A stretch of DNA of 33,919 bases. Origin: Gammaproteobacteria bacterium. Lineage in GTDB: Bacteria; Pseudomonadota; Gammaproteobacteria; DSM-16500. The position numbers and the translations under genes are program-made. The DNA lies in assembly GCA_013286495.1 (NCBI GenBank), contig JABDFQ010000003.1:68351-102269 (forward strand). The letters are read 5' to 3'. This document shows positions 1 to 10,618 of the stretch, piece after piece (the first letter of the stretch is position 1; each line of letters begins with the position of its first letter). Under the pieces are notes generated by a model. It was not told the DNA's origin. It ran no database searches and saw only the letters and a list, made by a program, of their open reading frames with translations.

Positions 1-2
1 GC

Positions 3-1355
3 GTTATGGGAGCACTGGAGGCGCTGGAAGAGGATGATGCATTTCCAGATGTGATTTTCCTAAGCGGTCACAGTCGCGGTGCAATCAATTGCATAAGTCT
101 GGCAAACGATATTTACGATAAATATCAGGACAGAATTAAAATTCATCTTTTATTAACTGATCCAGTTCCAGGCCCTGGTTATGGCAATGTGCAAGATACT
201 TTGCTCATTCCTGCTAATGTTATTAGTTTTACCTGTTTTTATGCTGCTGATGAAGAAAGATTGTTTTTCATCGCTCATGACCATAACCGCTTGAAGTTCG
301 CTAATCCACAAACGACTATTACTTCTTATCCCCTGGACGGTGATCATAATTCATTTTTCCATGCCATGCGTAAATATCAGGATTATCTGACGGGAATTGT
401 ATGCGCTATCAATGGTGTGAAACCTGCTGATTGCAAAATAGGTTATGGTAAGGCGGATAAATCATTAAATGTTAAAGGTAAAGGATATCGCGAAGGATCC
501 GTGTATCATCTTGTAACTGAAATTAACTCTGAATGTAATACAGACCTCGCAACGGTGTTGAATCAATTGCGCACTGATATAGGCGATAACAATTTTAGTA
601 TGGAGTTGACAAAAAACTTCCGCGAGAAAATGCCTCAAATTATCGAAGAGATTAAGAAAAAGGTCTGTTCTAATCTGAATTATGCCTTGGAATTTGCCGA
701 TCGAAATTATCGCATGATTTCAGATACCCTGGAAAAAATAATAGCAGATGATATCAGTGAAATTCTGGAAACAGTATTACCTGTTCTTGCGCCAATTGAA
801 AAATCAATTCTTTTGAGTAATGAAAAATTAATTAATGAAATTGCAGGTGAATCTGGAATTAAAATAACAGGATTGACTGATGTTTATTTCAATAATCTCA
901 ATAAAAAAGAAATGAATATGCTTATATCTGGTTTGCTTCATTCTGCTGGAATCAATACTAAAAGTGATAAAGTTAACTGTGTTGCGAATTCCTTGTTTAG
1001 CGACAAGGAAAAAAGAAAAAAAGAAGTCATCGTTTCCCTTTATTTGATGATTGCAAAACATGTAACGCAAGAAGAATTAGGAATTCTGATAAAAGAAAGT
1101 CAGAATAAAGTAAGTCCACGCATGCGACTTCTTCGTTATGAAAGACCGTTGATTGAAGTTGGTGGAAAGAAAATTACTTATGGTGATACCAATAGTTACA
1201 AACATTATTGCAAATCATTGAAGATACTGGAGTCAAGGTTGAAACCGAATACAGCAGCATTTTATCAGGGTGCTACTACTTCAACGACAAGTACGACAAC
1301 AACCAGTAGCACTCATTCGACTATAAATTCAAGGCAGAGTAGTAATCGAAAATAA
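3..1355 (+). CDS. Alpha/beta-hydrolase-like protein, 5' truncated by window edge
   Basis: The reading frame is open to the left edge and the first ATG is at base 6, so the true start is probably outside the window. Numbering from that ATG, GHSRG (Ser23) is a nucleophile elbow, DPVPG (Asp52) follows a hydrophobic strand, and GDHNS (His114) follows a Tyr-Pro turn. This is the order of a Ser-Asp-His triad. An elbow only 23 residues from the first ATG is too close for the fold, which supports truncation. Residues about 150-400 are mostly charged and helical without a family I recognise. The last 25 residues are almost only Thr and Ser, then Arg/Lys, a tail seen in some translocated proteins. Hydrolase fold is likely; substrate and export are unknown. 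It converges on sdaA with a 9-base gap. Confidence 0.7.
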   Translation, partial: VMGALEALEEDDAFPDVIFLSGHSRGAINCISLANDIYDKYQDRIKIHLLLTDPVPGPGYGNVQDTLLIPANVISFTCFYAADEERLFFIAHDHNRLKFANPQTTITSYPLDGDHNSFFHAMRKYQDYLTGIVCAINGVKPADCKIGYGKADKSLNVKGKGYREGSVYHLVTEINSECNTDLATVLNQLRTDIGDNNFSMELTKNFREKMPQIIEEIKKKVCSNLNYALEFADRNYRMISDTLEKIIADDISEILETVLPVLAPIEKSILLSNEKLINEIAGESGIKITGLTDVYFNNLNKKEMNMLISGLLHSAGINTKSDKVNCVANSLFSDKEKRKKEVIVSLYLMIAKHVTQEELGILIKESQNKVSPRMRLLRYERPLIEVGGKKITYGDTNSYKHYCKSLKILESRLKPNTAAFYQGATTSTTSTTTTSSTHSTINSRQSSNRK

Positions 1356-1364
1356 ATATATAAT

Positions 1365-2735
1365 TTAACACTCCGGCAAATTCGCAGCTAATCCACCCTG
1401 CGATGTTTCTTTATATATCGTCATCATGTCCTTGCCGGTTTGTTTCATCGTCGCGATCACTTTATCCAGCGTCACGAAATGTTCGCCATCACCGAGTAAT
1501 GCCAATCTCGCTGCATTCACCGCTTTAACCGCACCCATGGCATTGCGTTCAATACAAGGAATCTGCACGAGTCCATGCATGGGATCGCAGGTCATACCGA
1601 GATGATGTTCCATCGCAATCTCCGCTGCATTTTCGATTTGATACAGCGAACCACCTAACACCGCGGTCAATGCACCTGCTGCCATTGAACAAGCAACACC
1701 GACTTCACCCTGGCAACCCACTTCTGCACCAGAAATCGATGCGCCTTTTTTATAAAGAATGCCAATCGCACCTGCTATCAGTAAGAAATCAACCGCTGCA
1801 TTTTCATTATGCTGCGGATAAAACGTCAGATAATAATGCAATACCGCAGGAATTATTCCCGCTGCACCATTGGTTGGTGCTGTCACCACACGTCCGCCTG
1901 CAGCATTTTCTTCATTCACAGCAATAGCATATAAATTCAGCCATTCCATGCTATCAGTATGCTGATGTGAATTCGGTTTACCTTTGCTTAATAATTTCTG
2001 ATAAAGATTCGCAGCACGACGTTTGACATTCAATCCACCTGGCAAAATACCACCATGTTCACAACCTTTTTCAATACACTCCTGCATGATATTGGCAATT
2101 CGCTTTAATCCCATTTTAATTTCTGCTTCACTACGCAACGTGCGTTCATTCGCCATCATTAAATCGCGTATCGTCAGATGATTATGTTCGCACGCAGCCA
2201 GCAAGGATTTTGCAGTGGAAAAAGGATAGGGGAAGTCAGCGGTTGTTTTCTCATGCGGATGTTTTGCTTCTTGCTCACTTAAAATAAATCCACCACCAAT
2301 GGAATAATAAATTTCCTCGAGAATTTTTTTGCCAGCTGCATCATACGCACAATAACGCATGCCATTGGTATGCTCTGGTAATAAATCCTTAAAGTTAAAA
2401 ATCATGTCATCAAGATAATGAAACGAAATATTTTTTGCGCCATTCACACATAACAATTTATTTTCGATGATTTCTGTCGCGCGTGGTCTGATGATATCGG
2501 GATTAACCTGATCGGGTGCATTATTCTCCAGCCCAAGCAAAATCGCAGCATCAGTTCCGTGTCCTTTGCCTGTAAAGGCCAGTGAACCAAATAATTCGAT
2601 GGTGATACGTTTAACCATCAAAAGATTGGCTTCAAGATGATTGGCAAATAATCTTGCGGCTTTCATGGGGCCAACTGTATGCGAACTTGATGGACCTATA
2701 CCAATTGAAAATAAATCAAATACGCTAATCGACAT
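1365..2735 (-). CDS. sdaA: L-serine dehydratase, [4Fe-4S] single-chain type
   Basis: Deaminates L-serine to pyruvate and ammonia in the cytoplasm. The 456-residue product has the N-terminal [10 protein letters not shown] motif (residue 14 on) and the C-terminal catalytic domain with [14 protein letters not shown]. Cluster cysteines are Cys341 (GAEVGCQGE), Cys383 (MTCDPMHG) and Cys394 (IPCIERN). The last residue is Cys456. In the Legionella pneumophila enzyme, from memory, three cysteines with the same spacing bind the cluster and the C-terminal Cys reaches the fourth iron as a tail-in-mouth inhibitor, so this copy looks like that type. I chose the ATG at 2735 because AAAGGA lies 7 bases upstream and MSISVFDLF is the usual family start; an upstream in-frame start would add 24 unrelated residues. 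Likely a single-gene unit, important in organisms that live on amino acids. Confidence 0.96.
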   Translation of the reverse strand: MSISVFDLFSIGIGPSSSHTVGPMKAARLFANHLEANLLMVKRITIELFGSLAFTGKGHGTDAAILLGLENNAPDQVNPDIIRPRATEIIENKLLCVNGAKNISFHYLDDMIFNFKDLLPEHTNGMRYCAYDAAGKKILEEIYYSIGGGFILSEQEAKHPHEKTTADFPYPFSTAKSLLAACEHNHLTIRDLMMANERTLRSEAEIKMGLKRIANIMQECIEKGCEHGGILPGGLNVKRRAANLYQKLLSKGKPNSHQHTDSMEWLNLYAIAVNEENAAGGRVVTAPTNGAAGIIPAVLHYYLTFYPQHNENAAVDFLLIAGAIGILYKKGASISGAEVGCQGEVGVACSMAAGALTAVLGGSLYQIENAAEIAMEHHLGMTCDPMHGLVQIPCIERNAMGAVKAVNAARLALLGDGEHFVTLDKVIATMKQTGKDMMTIYKETSQGGLAANLPEC

Positions 2736-2806
2736 CAGCTTGTCCTTTGGATTGATAGTGGCGGGAAGTTTAGCGAAAGAAGCAGGAGATGAACAGCCTA
2801 AAAGCA

Positions 2807-2840
2807 AACCAGCGTCTAAGGGAATGAGAAGACGCTGGTT
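2807..2840 (-). terminator. Probable rho-independent terminator of the lipoprotein gene
   Basis: A perfect 11-bp inverted repeat (2807-2817 with 2830-2840) has a 12-base loop. Read on the minus strand it lies 16 bases after the lipoprotein stop and is followed by TTGCTTTTA. It sits between the lipoprotein gene and sdaA and would insulate the two. The T-tract is interrupted, so strength is uncertain. Confidence 0.6.
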
Positions 2841-2856
2841 ATACTTTTGTTGCTAA

Positions 2857-3330
2857 TTACTTGATACTTTCCCAGGTTCCATTGGCTTTGCGGCAAGCAA
2901 CACCATGAACTTTTTCTTTCTTGCCATGTACATTGGCAATCATGGTGTATTTACGGCAATGCTCATGACCATACATCTTCATGGACTTGCTGGTTGGGAT
3001 AACGGTGTAGTGTGTACCGTTATGGCTCTTCCAGTGATGCATTCTATGCTGAGGAACATTGGTTAAAGCATAATTTGCCTGCATGTTATCGGAGCTATCC
3101 ATTGAATGACCAATCGCACCGCCAATCAATGCACCGCCAACTATGCCTACGCCAACAGCAACAGCAGTTCCAGTACCTGCACCAATCGCACTACCTGCAA
3201 GACCACCAACTACTGCACCAGTCACTGCGCCAATACCCGTATTTTGATCGCGAGTGTTGGAAGAAGAGCAACTTACGACAAGCGCAGCGCTTGCAGCAAG
3301 CAACACTAATTTAATGAATGCCTGTTTCAT
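2857..3330 (-). CDS. Glycine-zipper outer-membrane lipoprotein (17-kDa antigen-like)
   Basis: Predicted 157-residue lipoprotein. Residues 1-20 are a signal peptide ending in the lipobox VVSC, with Cys21 as the lipidated residue; Ser22 rather than Asp suggests outer-membrane sorting. Residues about 35-80 are a Gly/Ala run with GxxxG spacing (GAVTGAVVGGLAGSAIGAG and GIVGGALIGGAIGHS), typical of glycine-zipper 2TM / Rickettsia 17-kDa antigen families. The C-terminal half is soluble, basic and His-rich with Cys-containing HEHCRK and GVACRK segments. The start at 3330 has GGAG 9 bases upstream; the ATG 15 bases further up has no better site. Function in the family is structural or envelope-stress related; no enzymatic role is visible. 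Confidence 0.85.
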   Translation of the reverse strand: MKQAFIKLVLLAASAALVVSCSSSNTRDQNTGIGAVTGAVVGGLAGSAIGAGTGTAVAVGVGIVGGALIGGAIGHSMDSSDNMQANYALTNVPQHRMHHWKSHNGTHYTVIPTSKSMKMYGHEHCRKYTMIANVHGKKEKVHGVACRKANGTWESIK

Positions 3331-3527
3331 ATTGAGAATCTCCATGGGGAAGTCAATTTAAATTGAATAACATTTTTCATCTTACTGGAGTGTCATTTTT
3401 TTCACACTTGGGGTTATTACTGCCAACTATGCGGATATGGTTTGAAAAATAAAATTGTAGGTTTTAATATGTGGCGATTGATGCTAAAATTTAAACCAAT
3501 TAACATTTATTCAGTGATAATTGACCA

Positions 3528-4769
3528 ATGATATCTCCCATCCATACGCTGCTCAATCGCCGCTTGCTTGCCATTTTAGTCCTGGGTTTTGCGTCAGGCT
3601 TGCCATTTGCGCTGACCAGTTCAACTTTGCAGGCATGGTTTACCGAGGCAAACGTCAGTTTGAAGGCGATTGGTACTTTGTCATTATTGGGCATTCCTTA
3701 TACGTTCAAGTTTCTTTGGGCGCCTCTCATGGATTATTACGGCTTTTCGCAATTGGGCAAACGTAAAGCCTGGATATTATTGACGCAATTTGCACTCGTG
3801 CTTGCGCTTTTTGTGATTGCTCAGATGGAACCGGCAAAGGAAACGACATTGATTGGAATTCTGGCGCTGCTGATCACTTTTTTTTCTGCTTCCCAGGATA
3901 TTTCCGTCAATGCTTATACGACTGAAGTGTTACATCCAGAGGAAAGAGGACTTGGTGCTGCTTATACTGTCTTTGCTTATCGTGTAGCAGTGTTGATATC
4001 CGGTGGTTTTGCGCTGGTCATGGCAGATTATATTGGCTGGAAAATGACTTATTACTGCATGTCCGCATTGATGTTGTTATCCATGTTGCCAACTTATTTT
4101 GCACCTTCTGTCAATGAGCCTGCTGTTCCCGCACAAAATTTATATCAGACAACATTGCAGGCATTGGCAGATTTATGGCAACGCGACCGAATTATTTTAT
4201 TATTACTGTTTATCATGTTTTATAAATTTGGCGATGCGCTGGCATTGTCATTGATCACCAATTTTCTTTTGCATGGTTTAGGTTTTACGCTGACAGAAGT
4301 AGGTCTTGCTTATAAGCTGGTAAGTTTTATTGCAATGATCGCAGGTGGTTTTATCGGCGGATTAATTTTAATGCGCTGGAATATTTATCGAGCGTTACTG
4401 GTATTTGGTATTGCCCAGGCTTGTTCCAACCTGACGTTTGCATTGCTTGCCTATGTCGGAAAACATTTTTTATTGATGACGGTTTCTGTCTTCATTGAAA
4501 ATTTTTGCAGTGGATTAAGTACCGCAGCATTATTTGCATTCATGATGTCGTTATGTAATCGCCGCTTCACTGCCAGTCAATTTGCCTTGCTATCCGCCAT
4601 TGCATCTTTGGGTCGTGTATTTTTGGGACCATTTGCCGCTTTTATGGTGGAAAATGTAGGCTGGATACAATTTTTTATATGGTCATTTGTATTGTGTTTT
4701 CCTGGAATTTTATTTCTGACATTATTGAAGAACGAGGTATTGTGTAATGAGCATGCAACTGCTGAATAA
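3528..4769 (+). CDS. ampG: MFS permease, AmpG-like muropeptide transporter
   Basis: A 413-residue polytopic protein with about 12 hydrophobic segments. The N-terminus carries the AmpG signature GFASGLPFALTSSTLQAWF followed by KFLWAPLMDYY and the cytoplasmic loop GKRKAWILLTQ. The acidic membrane segment SQDISVNAYTTEVLHPEERG is also typical. AmpG imports anhydro-muropeptides released by cell-wall turnover across the inner membrane for recycling. No strong ribosome site precedes the ATG. The last 23 bases overlap the start of the MscK-like gene, so the two are probably translationally coupled. No ampD or ampR neighbour is visible, so the exact substrate within the AmpG family is inferred. Confidence 0.88.
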   Translation: MISPIHTLLNRRLLAILVLGFASGLPFALTSSTLQAWFTEANVSLKAIGTLSLLGIPYTFKFLWAPLMDYYGFSQLGKRKAWILLTQFALVLALFVIAQMEPAKETTLIGILALLITFFSASQDISVNAYTTEVLHPEERGLGAAYTVFAYRVAVLISGGFALVMADYIGWKMTYYCMSALMLLSMLPTYFAPSVNEPAVPAQNLYQTTLQALADLWQRDRIILLLLFIMFYKFGDALALSLITNFLLHGLGFTLTEVGLAYKLVSFIAMIAGGFIGGLILMRWNIYRALLVFGIAQACSNLTFALLAYVGKHFLLMTVSVFIENFCSGLSTAALFAFMMSLCNRRFTASQFALLSAIASLGRVFLGPFAAFMVENVGWIQFFIWSFVLCFPGILFLTLLKNEVLCNEHATAE

Positions 4770-7700
4770 ATTATTGCTGAGCCTGCTTTTATGTATTGTC
4801 ATACCAGTCACAAGCTTTGCAAAATCTGACAGCATGAATGATCAGATCACCATTGATCGTCTGCAACTTGTTACACAGCAAACGCAATTACTGGAAAATC
4901 GTTTCAGTCAGGGACAGCGTGAATTAAATGAATTACAAAAAAATCAGGATAAACAATTAGCAGGATTAACTGCTGAGAAAGTCAGTAAAAGTATCATTGA
5001 TAAAGCTGCACTCGATATTAATGTTGCCAAATCCAATCTGGAAAGTATCAATATTGAATTGACAGATACACAACAAATTATTGGCTGGCTGGAGAAAAGT
5101 ATTCAGGAACTGGAAAACCAGATTAATATGCTAGGTATTTTCGGGCGTACGATTATAGCAACAGAAGAAGCCAATAATTCCGCTGAGTTGCGCGTGGATG
5201 TCAAATATCAGTTAAAGCTCCTCAAACTCGAAAAGAAGCGTTATTCCTTGCTCAAGCAATTACAGTCAACCGCAACCAGTGTCTTGAGTCTGAAAACCGA
5301 AAGGTTGAATAAACTGAACACCTTGCTTAAATCACGCAATTTACTCTTTCTCAAACAACAGCAAGTAAAAGATGAACTTGCTTACCAGGAACAACAAAAC
5401 TTCTGGTTGCAGCAACTCGATGCCTATAACGCAAAGCTTGCAACCATTGATCCACAATCACGTGCTGAATATGCAGCAGTCGAGCGTGATATTTATTATG
5501 CCAATGAAAATGCCAACCATGCTTATATTCAATCATTGATTGCACGCTATGAAGACCAGATTCAGCAAATGAAACTTGCTGTATTGCGCAGCAGTTCAAT
5601 TGCAGTATTGAATGAGATTAGTGATCAGTATCAAACACTGAATAAGCAAATTGACAAACTGAATAATGTTTTGAAATCACGCATGAATATACTCGATGAG
5701 CATATCCTGCATTTGGCAAAAGTGAGAAAAGATGATGTCATATTTGCGCCTTACATCAAAAATCTTGTACATGTAGCAAGTAAACACAAATCCACAGAAA
5801 AAGAATTGCTGCGTATCAAGCAGAGTCTAACTGCATTTCGTCTTGCGCTTGATCATGCCTTGCAAGTGGAATTATCCGCAAGACAAGGCCTGCCTGTATT
5901 TGGCTATAAAACTTTTCTTGAAGTTGGCAAGGAAATTCTACTGGTACCAGCATTAACTTTTCAAATTGTAAAAAGCTTGCCAAGTACTTTGATGCGTAGT
6001 TTTCAGACGACCAGCATGTTCGCCTGGACACTCTACATCATATTGGAAGTGGTAATGCTTTCTGCGTTTTTTTATTTGCGCAATGTGCTCACGCGTTTGC
6101 TTGAGCGTCCGTCGAAATGGCGCGATAAAATTAATACCAAATGGCTGAGTCTGCAATGGTTGCGACGCAACTTTATCGATTTATTTGTAATAGGCAATCT
6201 TATTGCTTTCATGACCATATTTAATATTACCGGCAAGCAATATTTATCGATTCTTTATTTATCGATTGTCTGGGTGATATTTAAAAGCATTATCGTTATC
6301 GCCAGATTGTGTCTGGTGGAAACGCCACATGAATCGCAAGGCGATGACACACGTCTTTATCATCGACTCAAATGGGTCATTCTGGTTGGCGGCTTAATTA
6401 CCGCAGTAACAGTGTTTGTGCATCAATTACCATTGATTTATGAATTAAAAACATTATGTGATCGCATATTTTTATTATTGCTAATGGTCGTATCATTATT
6501 TTTATTACGTTCATATGATGTCGTTCCCAATTTGATTTTAAGTCATATGGAAAACAGTCATCCTTATTTGCGTAAAAGTATTTGTCTGATTGGTATTCTG
6601 ATTCCATTGTTATTACTGTGCAATTCAGTCATTGGCGTGTTTGGATATTTGAATCTCATCATGACAGTTTCCAGGTACGAAGGTATTTTCCTGATCGTAT
6701 TAATTGGTTATCTGACTTTGCGCGGTCTTCTCTCAGATGGTATGGAACAAGTCTCTCGTCTGATGATCCAATATATAAAAAATGGCTGGTTGTGGACGGA
6801 AGCATTTTTGAAACCACTGGATAAAATTCTGCGTATTAGCTTGTTTTTGCTTGCCTGGGGCGTTCTGTTTATTCTATATGGCTGGGATAAACAATCACCT
6901 ATCGTGGAGCGTTTAACCAGTGTTCTGCATTATAAATTGGTAAGCGTGTTACACACGACCATTACACCATTAAGCATGATTGAATTATTCGTCGCAATTT
7001 CCGTGTTTTACTGGACAGCAAAATGGACGCGCGAATTTGTTTATCGTTTATTGCTGTCACGCACCAAGGATATGGGTATACGTAATAGTATTGCGATTCT
7101 GAGTCAATATACTGTCATCATGCTCGGCATTTTATTTTGTTTGCGTGTATTAGGTATTGATTTAAGTGCGCTTGCATTTATTGCCAGTATGTTTGCATTC
7201 GGTGTTGGTTTGGGATTGAGAGATCTTGCGAATAATTTTGCTTGTGGATTTTTGATTCTGCTTGAACGACCATTGCGAGTCGGTGATATTGTCAGCATTA
7301 ATGGCATTGAAGGCGATGTCATGCATATTGGCGGACGTGCTGTCACCATTCGCACCTGGGATCATATGGAATTAGTCGTGCCCAATGCTGAAATTTTTAA
7401 TAAGTCATTCACCAACTGGACAGCAAAAGACAATATTGTTCGCAGTATTTTACATATAAAAATTGGTCGACATGATAATCCACATGAAGTAAAAGTGCTG
7501 ATTCAAAATGTATTGTCAGAGCATACGGATTTGTTAACGGAACCTGCCTCAGAAGTTTATCTGAAAGAAATGAATGATACGCTGATGGATTTTGAAATTC
7601 GTTTCTTTGTGAATATTCGACAGGTGAAATCGCGTATCAGCGTGATTTCCAATGTGCTGATGCGTATCTGGGATACGTTCGAATCACAAGGTATCAAGCC

Positions 7701-7797
7701 GCCGTATCCACAGCAGGAAATTTATTTGCGTGGTGAAAAACCCGCCATGGAAGTGGTGTCAGCGAGCGTGATTGAACGTCAGCACCAAACTAGCTAG
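4747..7797 (+). CDS. mscK: Large mechanosensitive channel of the MscS/MscK family
   Basis: A 1016-residue inner-membrane protein, close to the size of MscK (KefA) and YbiO/YjeP-type channels. Residues 1-25 are a signal peptide ending near SFAKS. About residues 30-370 are Gln/Leu/Lys-rich and predicted coiled coil in the periplasm. Then come about 10 membrane helices (roughly 400-820). The MscS core is C-terminal: TM3 with AFGVGLGLRDLANNF, then ERPLRVGDIVSINGIEGDV and VPNAEIFNKSFTNW of the beta domain, and a cytoplasmic domain to the end. It protects cells from hypo-osmotic shock. An ATG two codons later (4753) is an alternative start. Overlap with ampG links a wall-recycling permease and a turgor valve. 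MscK versus another long MscS homologue cannot be settled by eye. Confidence 0.88.
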   Translation: MSMQLLNKLLLSLLLCIVIPVTSFAKSDSMNDQITIDRLQLVTQQTQLLENRFSQGQRELNELQKNQDKQLAGLTAEKVSKSIIDKAALDINVAKSNLESINIELTDTQQIIGWLEKSIQELENQINMLGIFGRTIIATEEANNSAELRVDVKYQLKLLKLEKKRYSLLKQLQSTATSVLSLKTERLNKLNTLLKSRNLLFLKQQQVKDELAYQEQQNFWLQQLDAYNAKLATIDPQSRAEYAAVERDIYYANENANHAYIQSLIARYEDQIQQMKLAVLRSSSIAVLNEISDQYQTLNKQIDKLNNVLKSRMNILDEHILHLAKVRKDDVIFAPYIKNLVHVASKHKSTEKELLRIKQSLTAFRLALDHALQVELSARQGLPVFGYKTFLEVGKEILLVPALTFQIVKSLPSTLMRSFQTTSMFAWTLYIILEVVMLSAFFYLRNVLTRLLERPSKWRDKINTKWLSLQWLRRNFIDLFVIGNLIAFMTIFNITGKQYLSILYLSIVWVIFKSIIVIARLCLVETPHESQGDDTRLYHRLKWVILVGGLITAVTVFVHQLPLIYELKTLCDRIFLLLLMVVSLFLLRSYDVVPNLILSHMENSHPYLRKSICLIGILIPLLLLCNSVIGVFGYLNLIMTVSRYEGIFLIVLIGYLTLRGLLSDGMEQVSRLMIQYIKNGWLWTEAFLKPLDKILRISLFLLAWGVLFILYGWDKQSPIVERLTSVLHYKLVSVLHTTITPLSMIELFVAISVFYWTAKWTREFVYRLLLSRTKDMGIRNSIAILSQYTVIMLGILFCLRVLGIDLSALAFIASMFAFGVGLGLRDLANNFACGFLILLERPLRVGDIVSINGIEGDVMHIGGRAVTIRTWDHMELVVPNAEIFNKSFTNWTAKDNIVRSILHIKIGRHDNPHEVKVLIQNVLSEHTDLLTEPASEVYLKEMNDTLMDFEIRFFVNIRQVKSRISVISNVLMRIWDTFESQGIKPPYPQQEIYLRGEKPAMEVVSASVIERQHQTS

Positions 7798-7829
7798 AAT
7801 CCTTTTTCTATTATTATTAAGGCTGCATC

Positions 7830-9272
7830 ATGATTGATGTTATGGAACTTGCGCGTCACGATTTGCTCGACCCAGGTGGTTTAAATGATAACCAGCTGCA
7901 AGGTGTGTTACATCAGCTAGCTGGACGCAATATTGATTATGCTGATTTGTATTTTCAATCTACTTATTCCGAATCCTGGGTGATGGAAAATGGCATCATT
8001 AAAGGTGGCAGTTTTGATATTGATCGGGGAGTGGGCGTACGTGCATTGAGCGGTGAAAAAACTGGCTTTGCCTATGCGGATGACATCCTCATGCCAGCTT
8101 TGCAACAAGCAGCCAAAGCTGCACGCAGCATTGTCAAACAAGGTGATGAACAGGCGGTGCAAGCGTTTCATAAACAACCGGGTCACGTTTTATATCAACC
8201 CATCAATCCCATCAACTCACTTTCCGAGCAGGAAAAAATAAGCTTGTTACAGCGCGTTGAAGCGTATATTCGCAGCAAGGATTCGCGCATTGTACAAGTG
8301 AACCTAAGTCTTTCAGGTGAATATGAAACTATCCTAATCATGAATAGTGAGGGACATGTTTCAGCAGATGTACGTCCATTAGTGCGCTTCAATATCAGTT
8401 TGATTATCGAGCATGAAGGCAAGCGTGAAACTGGTTATGCCGGTGGTGGTGGACGATATGATTATCTGCAATTAATTTCTGATAACACGGTTTTTGATTT
8501 TGCAGATGAAGCTTTGCGACATGCCATATTAAATCTTGATGCAGTTGATGCACCTGCAGGAACGATGCCTGTTGTGTTAGGACCAGGCTGGCCGGGTGTG
8601 TTGTTGCATGAAGCAGTGGGTCATGGGCTGGAAGGTGATTTCAATCGCAAGGGAATTTCTGCTTATAGTGGACGCATGGGAGAACAAGTTGCCAGCACAT
8701 TATGCACAGTCGTTGATGATGGTACTTTGCCTGATCGTCGTGGTTCATTGAATGTTGATGATGAAGGTACGCCAACACAAAAAAATATTCTGATTGAAAA
8801 TGGTGTATTGCGTAATTACATGATGGATAAACGTAATGCGCGTTTAATGAAAATGCAATCAACAGGCAATGGCAGACGTGAATCCTATGCACATTTAACC
8901 ATTCCGCGCATGACAAATACTTATATGCTGGCAGGGAAATCCAATCCAGAAGAAATCATTGCATCCGTTGATAAAGGATTATATGCGGTAAATTTTGGTG
9001 GCGGACAAGTAGATATTACTTCCGGAAAATTTGTTTTTTCTGCGAGTGAAGCGTATTTAATTGAGAATGGAAAAATTGGTCGTCCTGTAAAAGGTGCAAC
9101 ATTAATTGGTAATGGACCTGATACATTGATGAAAGTTTCAATGGTTGGAAATGATCTGGAACTCGATTCTGGTGTTGGTGTGTGTGGCAAGGATGGGCAA
9201 AGTGTTCCTGTTGGAGTGGGACAACCCACATTAAAAGTGGATGAATTAACTGTGGGTGGAACCAAATCATGA
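7830..9272 (+). CDS. tldD: TldD metalloprotease subunit
   Basis: A 480-residue cytoplasmic metalloprotease. It carries the HExxxH zinc motif as HEAVGH (His260, Glu261, His265) followed by GLEGD. The third ligand region is [17 protein letters not shown] near Cys452. Length matches E. coli TldD (481). TldD and TldE form a heterodimer that degrades unfolded peptides; known roles are microcin B17 leader processing and CcdA turnover. The start is the first ATG, with AAGG about 8 bases upstream. It overlaps tldE by ATGA, which is translational coupling. No RiPP precursor or modifying enzyme is nearby, so a housekeeping role is the simplest reading. Confidence 0.97.
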   Translation: MIDVMELARHDLLDPGGLNDNQLQGVLHQLAGRNIDYADLYFQSTYSESWVMENGIIKGGSFDIDRGVGVRALSGEKTGFAYADDILMPALQQAAKAARSIVKQGDEQAVQAFHKQPGHVLYQPINPINSLSEQEKISLLQRVEAYIRSKDSRIVQVNLSLSGEYETILIMNSEGHVSADVRPLVRFNISLIIEHEGKRETGYAGGGGRYDYLQLISDNTVFDFADEALRHAILNLDAVDAPAGTMPVVLGPGWPGVLLHEAVGHGLEGDFNRKGISAYSGRMGEQVASTLCTVVDDGTLPDRRGSLNVDDEGTPTQKNILIENGVLRNYMMDKRNARLMKMQSTGNGRRESYAHLTIPRMTNTYMLAGKSNPEEIIASVDKGLYAVNFGGGQVDITSGKFVFSASEAYLIENGKIGRPVKGATLIGNGPDTLMKVSMVGNDLELDSGVGVCGKDGQSVPVGVGQPTLKVDELTVGGTKS

Positions 9273-10618
9273 TAAGCAAAAAGTCAGACAAAACATTTGT
9301 TGATGCGAATCAGTTTCACGCGTTGTCGCAGGAGATATTGCGTGAAGCAGAAAAAAATGGCGCAACACAGGCAGAAGTAGTGATTGCATTAAATAAAGGT
9401 TTTTCTGTTTCTGCACATGATTGTGAAGTGGAAACAGTGGAATATCAGCAGGATAAATCCATCGAAATTAATGTACTGTTTGGCAAGCGCTCTGGTTCTG
9501 CAAGTATTTCTGATATACAACCGGAAGCGATCAAACAAGCCGTGCATGCTGCATGTCATATTGCGAAATTTACTGATGAAGATCCTGCAGCAGGACTTGC
9601 TGAAAAAGATGAATTGGCAAAACATTATCCGCAACTTGAAATGAATTTCCCATGGGATATTTCTGTCGAACAAGCCATTGAAATGGCATGTGAATGTGAG
9701 CGTCAGGCGAAAAAAATTGATAAACGCATTCAGAGTGCAGAAGAAAGTTCGATAACGACGATGGAAGCATTTTATGTATATGCCAATTCCAATGGATTCA
9801 TAGGTGGTTATCCGCATACACGTCATGAAATTAGTTGTGTATTGATTGGCAAGCAAGGCAATGAAATGCAGCGTAATTATAGTTACAGTATTGCAACGGA
9901 TCCAGCACAACTGGAATCCATCGCAACTATAGCGAAAGATGCAGCAGAGCGTACTGTCGAACGTCTTGGGGCGCGTAAATTAAAAACCATGAAAACACCC
10001 GTGATTTATCTGGCAGAGGAAGCGCGTGGTTTATTTGGTCATTTCATTGCTGCGATTTCTGGAGGCAATTTATATCGCAAAGCTTCATTTTTGCAAGACC
10101 ATCTGGATAAAAAAATATTTCCTTCTTTTGTGCGTTTACAGGAACAACCATTTCTGAATCGTGCATTAGGCACCGCGCCATTTGATGATGAAGGTGTGGC
10201 AACGCGTGAAAATGTCTTTATTGATGATGGCATCTTGCGTAGTTATTGCCTCGGAGTGTATTCCGCACGCAAATTAGGCTTGAGAACCACTGGTAATTCC
10301 GGTGGCGTGCATAATCTCATCGTGAAGCATGGTGATAAAAATCTTGCTGCATTATTGAAAACAATGGGTAAGGGATTATTAGTCACAGAAATCATGGGCA
10401 ATGGTGTGAATCTGGTGACAGGTGATTATTCACGTGGTGTAGGCGGCTTCTGGGTAGAAAATGGTGAGATACAATATCCCGTCACTGAAATTACCATCGC
10501 CGGAAAACTGCAGGAGATGTATGCAGGCATTCAGGAAATTGGTAATGATGTTGATGTGCGTGGAAATATTCGCACAGGTTCCGTGCTGATTGGAGAAATG
10601 ATGGTGGCGGGGAGTTAG
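9269..10618 (+). CDS. pmbA: TldE/PmbA, non-catalytic partner of TldD
   Basis: A 449-residue homologue of TldD without the HExxxH motif, as expected for TldE (PmbA). Recognisable segments are the N-terminal [47 protein letters not shown] and the C-terminal [22 protein letters not shown]. It forms the TldD/TldE heterodimer whose active site lies in TldD. Its ATG overlaps the tldD stop. The gene ends directly against the 40-bp inverted repeat that begins at 10619, which may serve as its 3' end structure. Confidence 0.97.
   Translation: MISKKSDKTFVDANQFHALSQEILREAEKNGATQAEVVIALNKGFSVSAHDCEVETVEYQQDKSIEINVLFGKRSGSASISDIQPEAIKQAVHAACHIAKFTDEDPAAGLAEKDELAKHYPQLEMNFPWDISVEQAIEMACECERQAKKIDKRIQSAEESSITTMEAFYVYANSNGFIGGYPHTRHEISCVLIGKQGNEMQRNYSYSIATDPAQLESIATIAKDAAERTVERLGARKLKTMKTPVIYLAEEARGLFGHFIAAISGGNLYRKASFLQDHLDKKIFPSFVRLQEQPFLNRALGTAPFDDEGVATRENVFIDDGILRSYCLGVYSARKLGLRTTGNSGGVHNLIVKHGDKNLAALLKTMGKGLLVTEIMGNGVNLVTGDYSRGVGGFWVENGEIQYPVTEITIAGKLQEMYAGIQEIGNDVDVRGNIRTGSVLIGEMMVAGS

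Noticed and set aside
2736-2807. Lipobox-like N-terminal extension of the serine dehydratase (LLGCSS)
   Set aside because: The enzyme is cytoplasmic, the in-frame ATG at 2735 has a good ribosome site, and family members start there.
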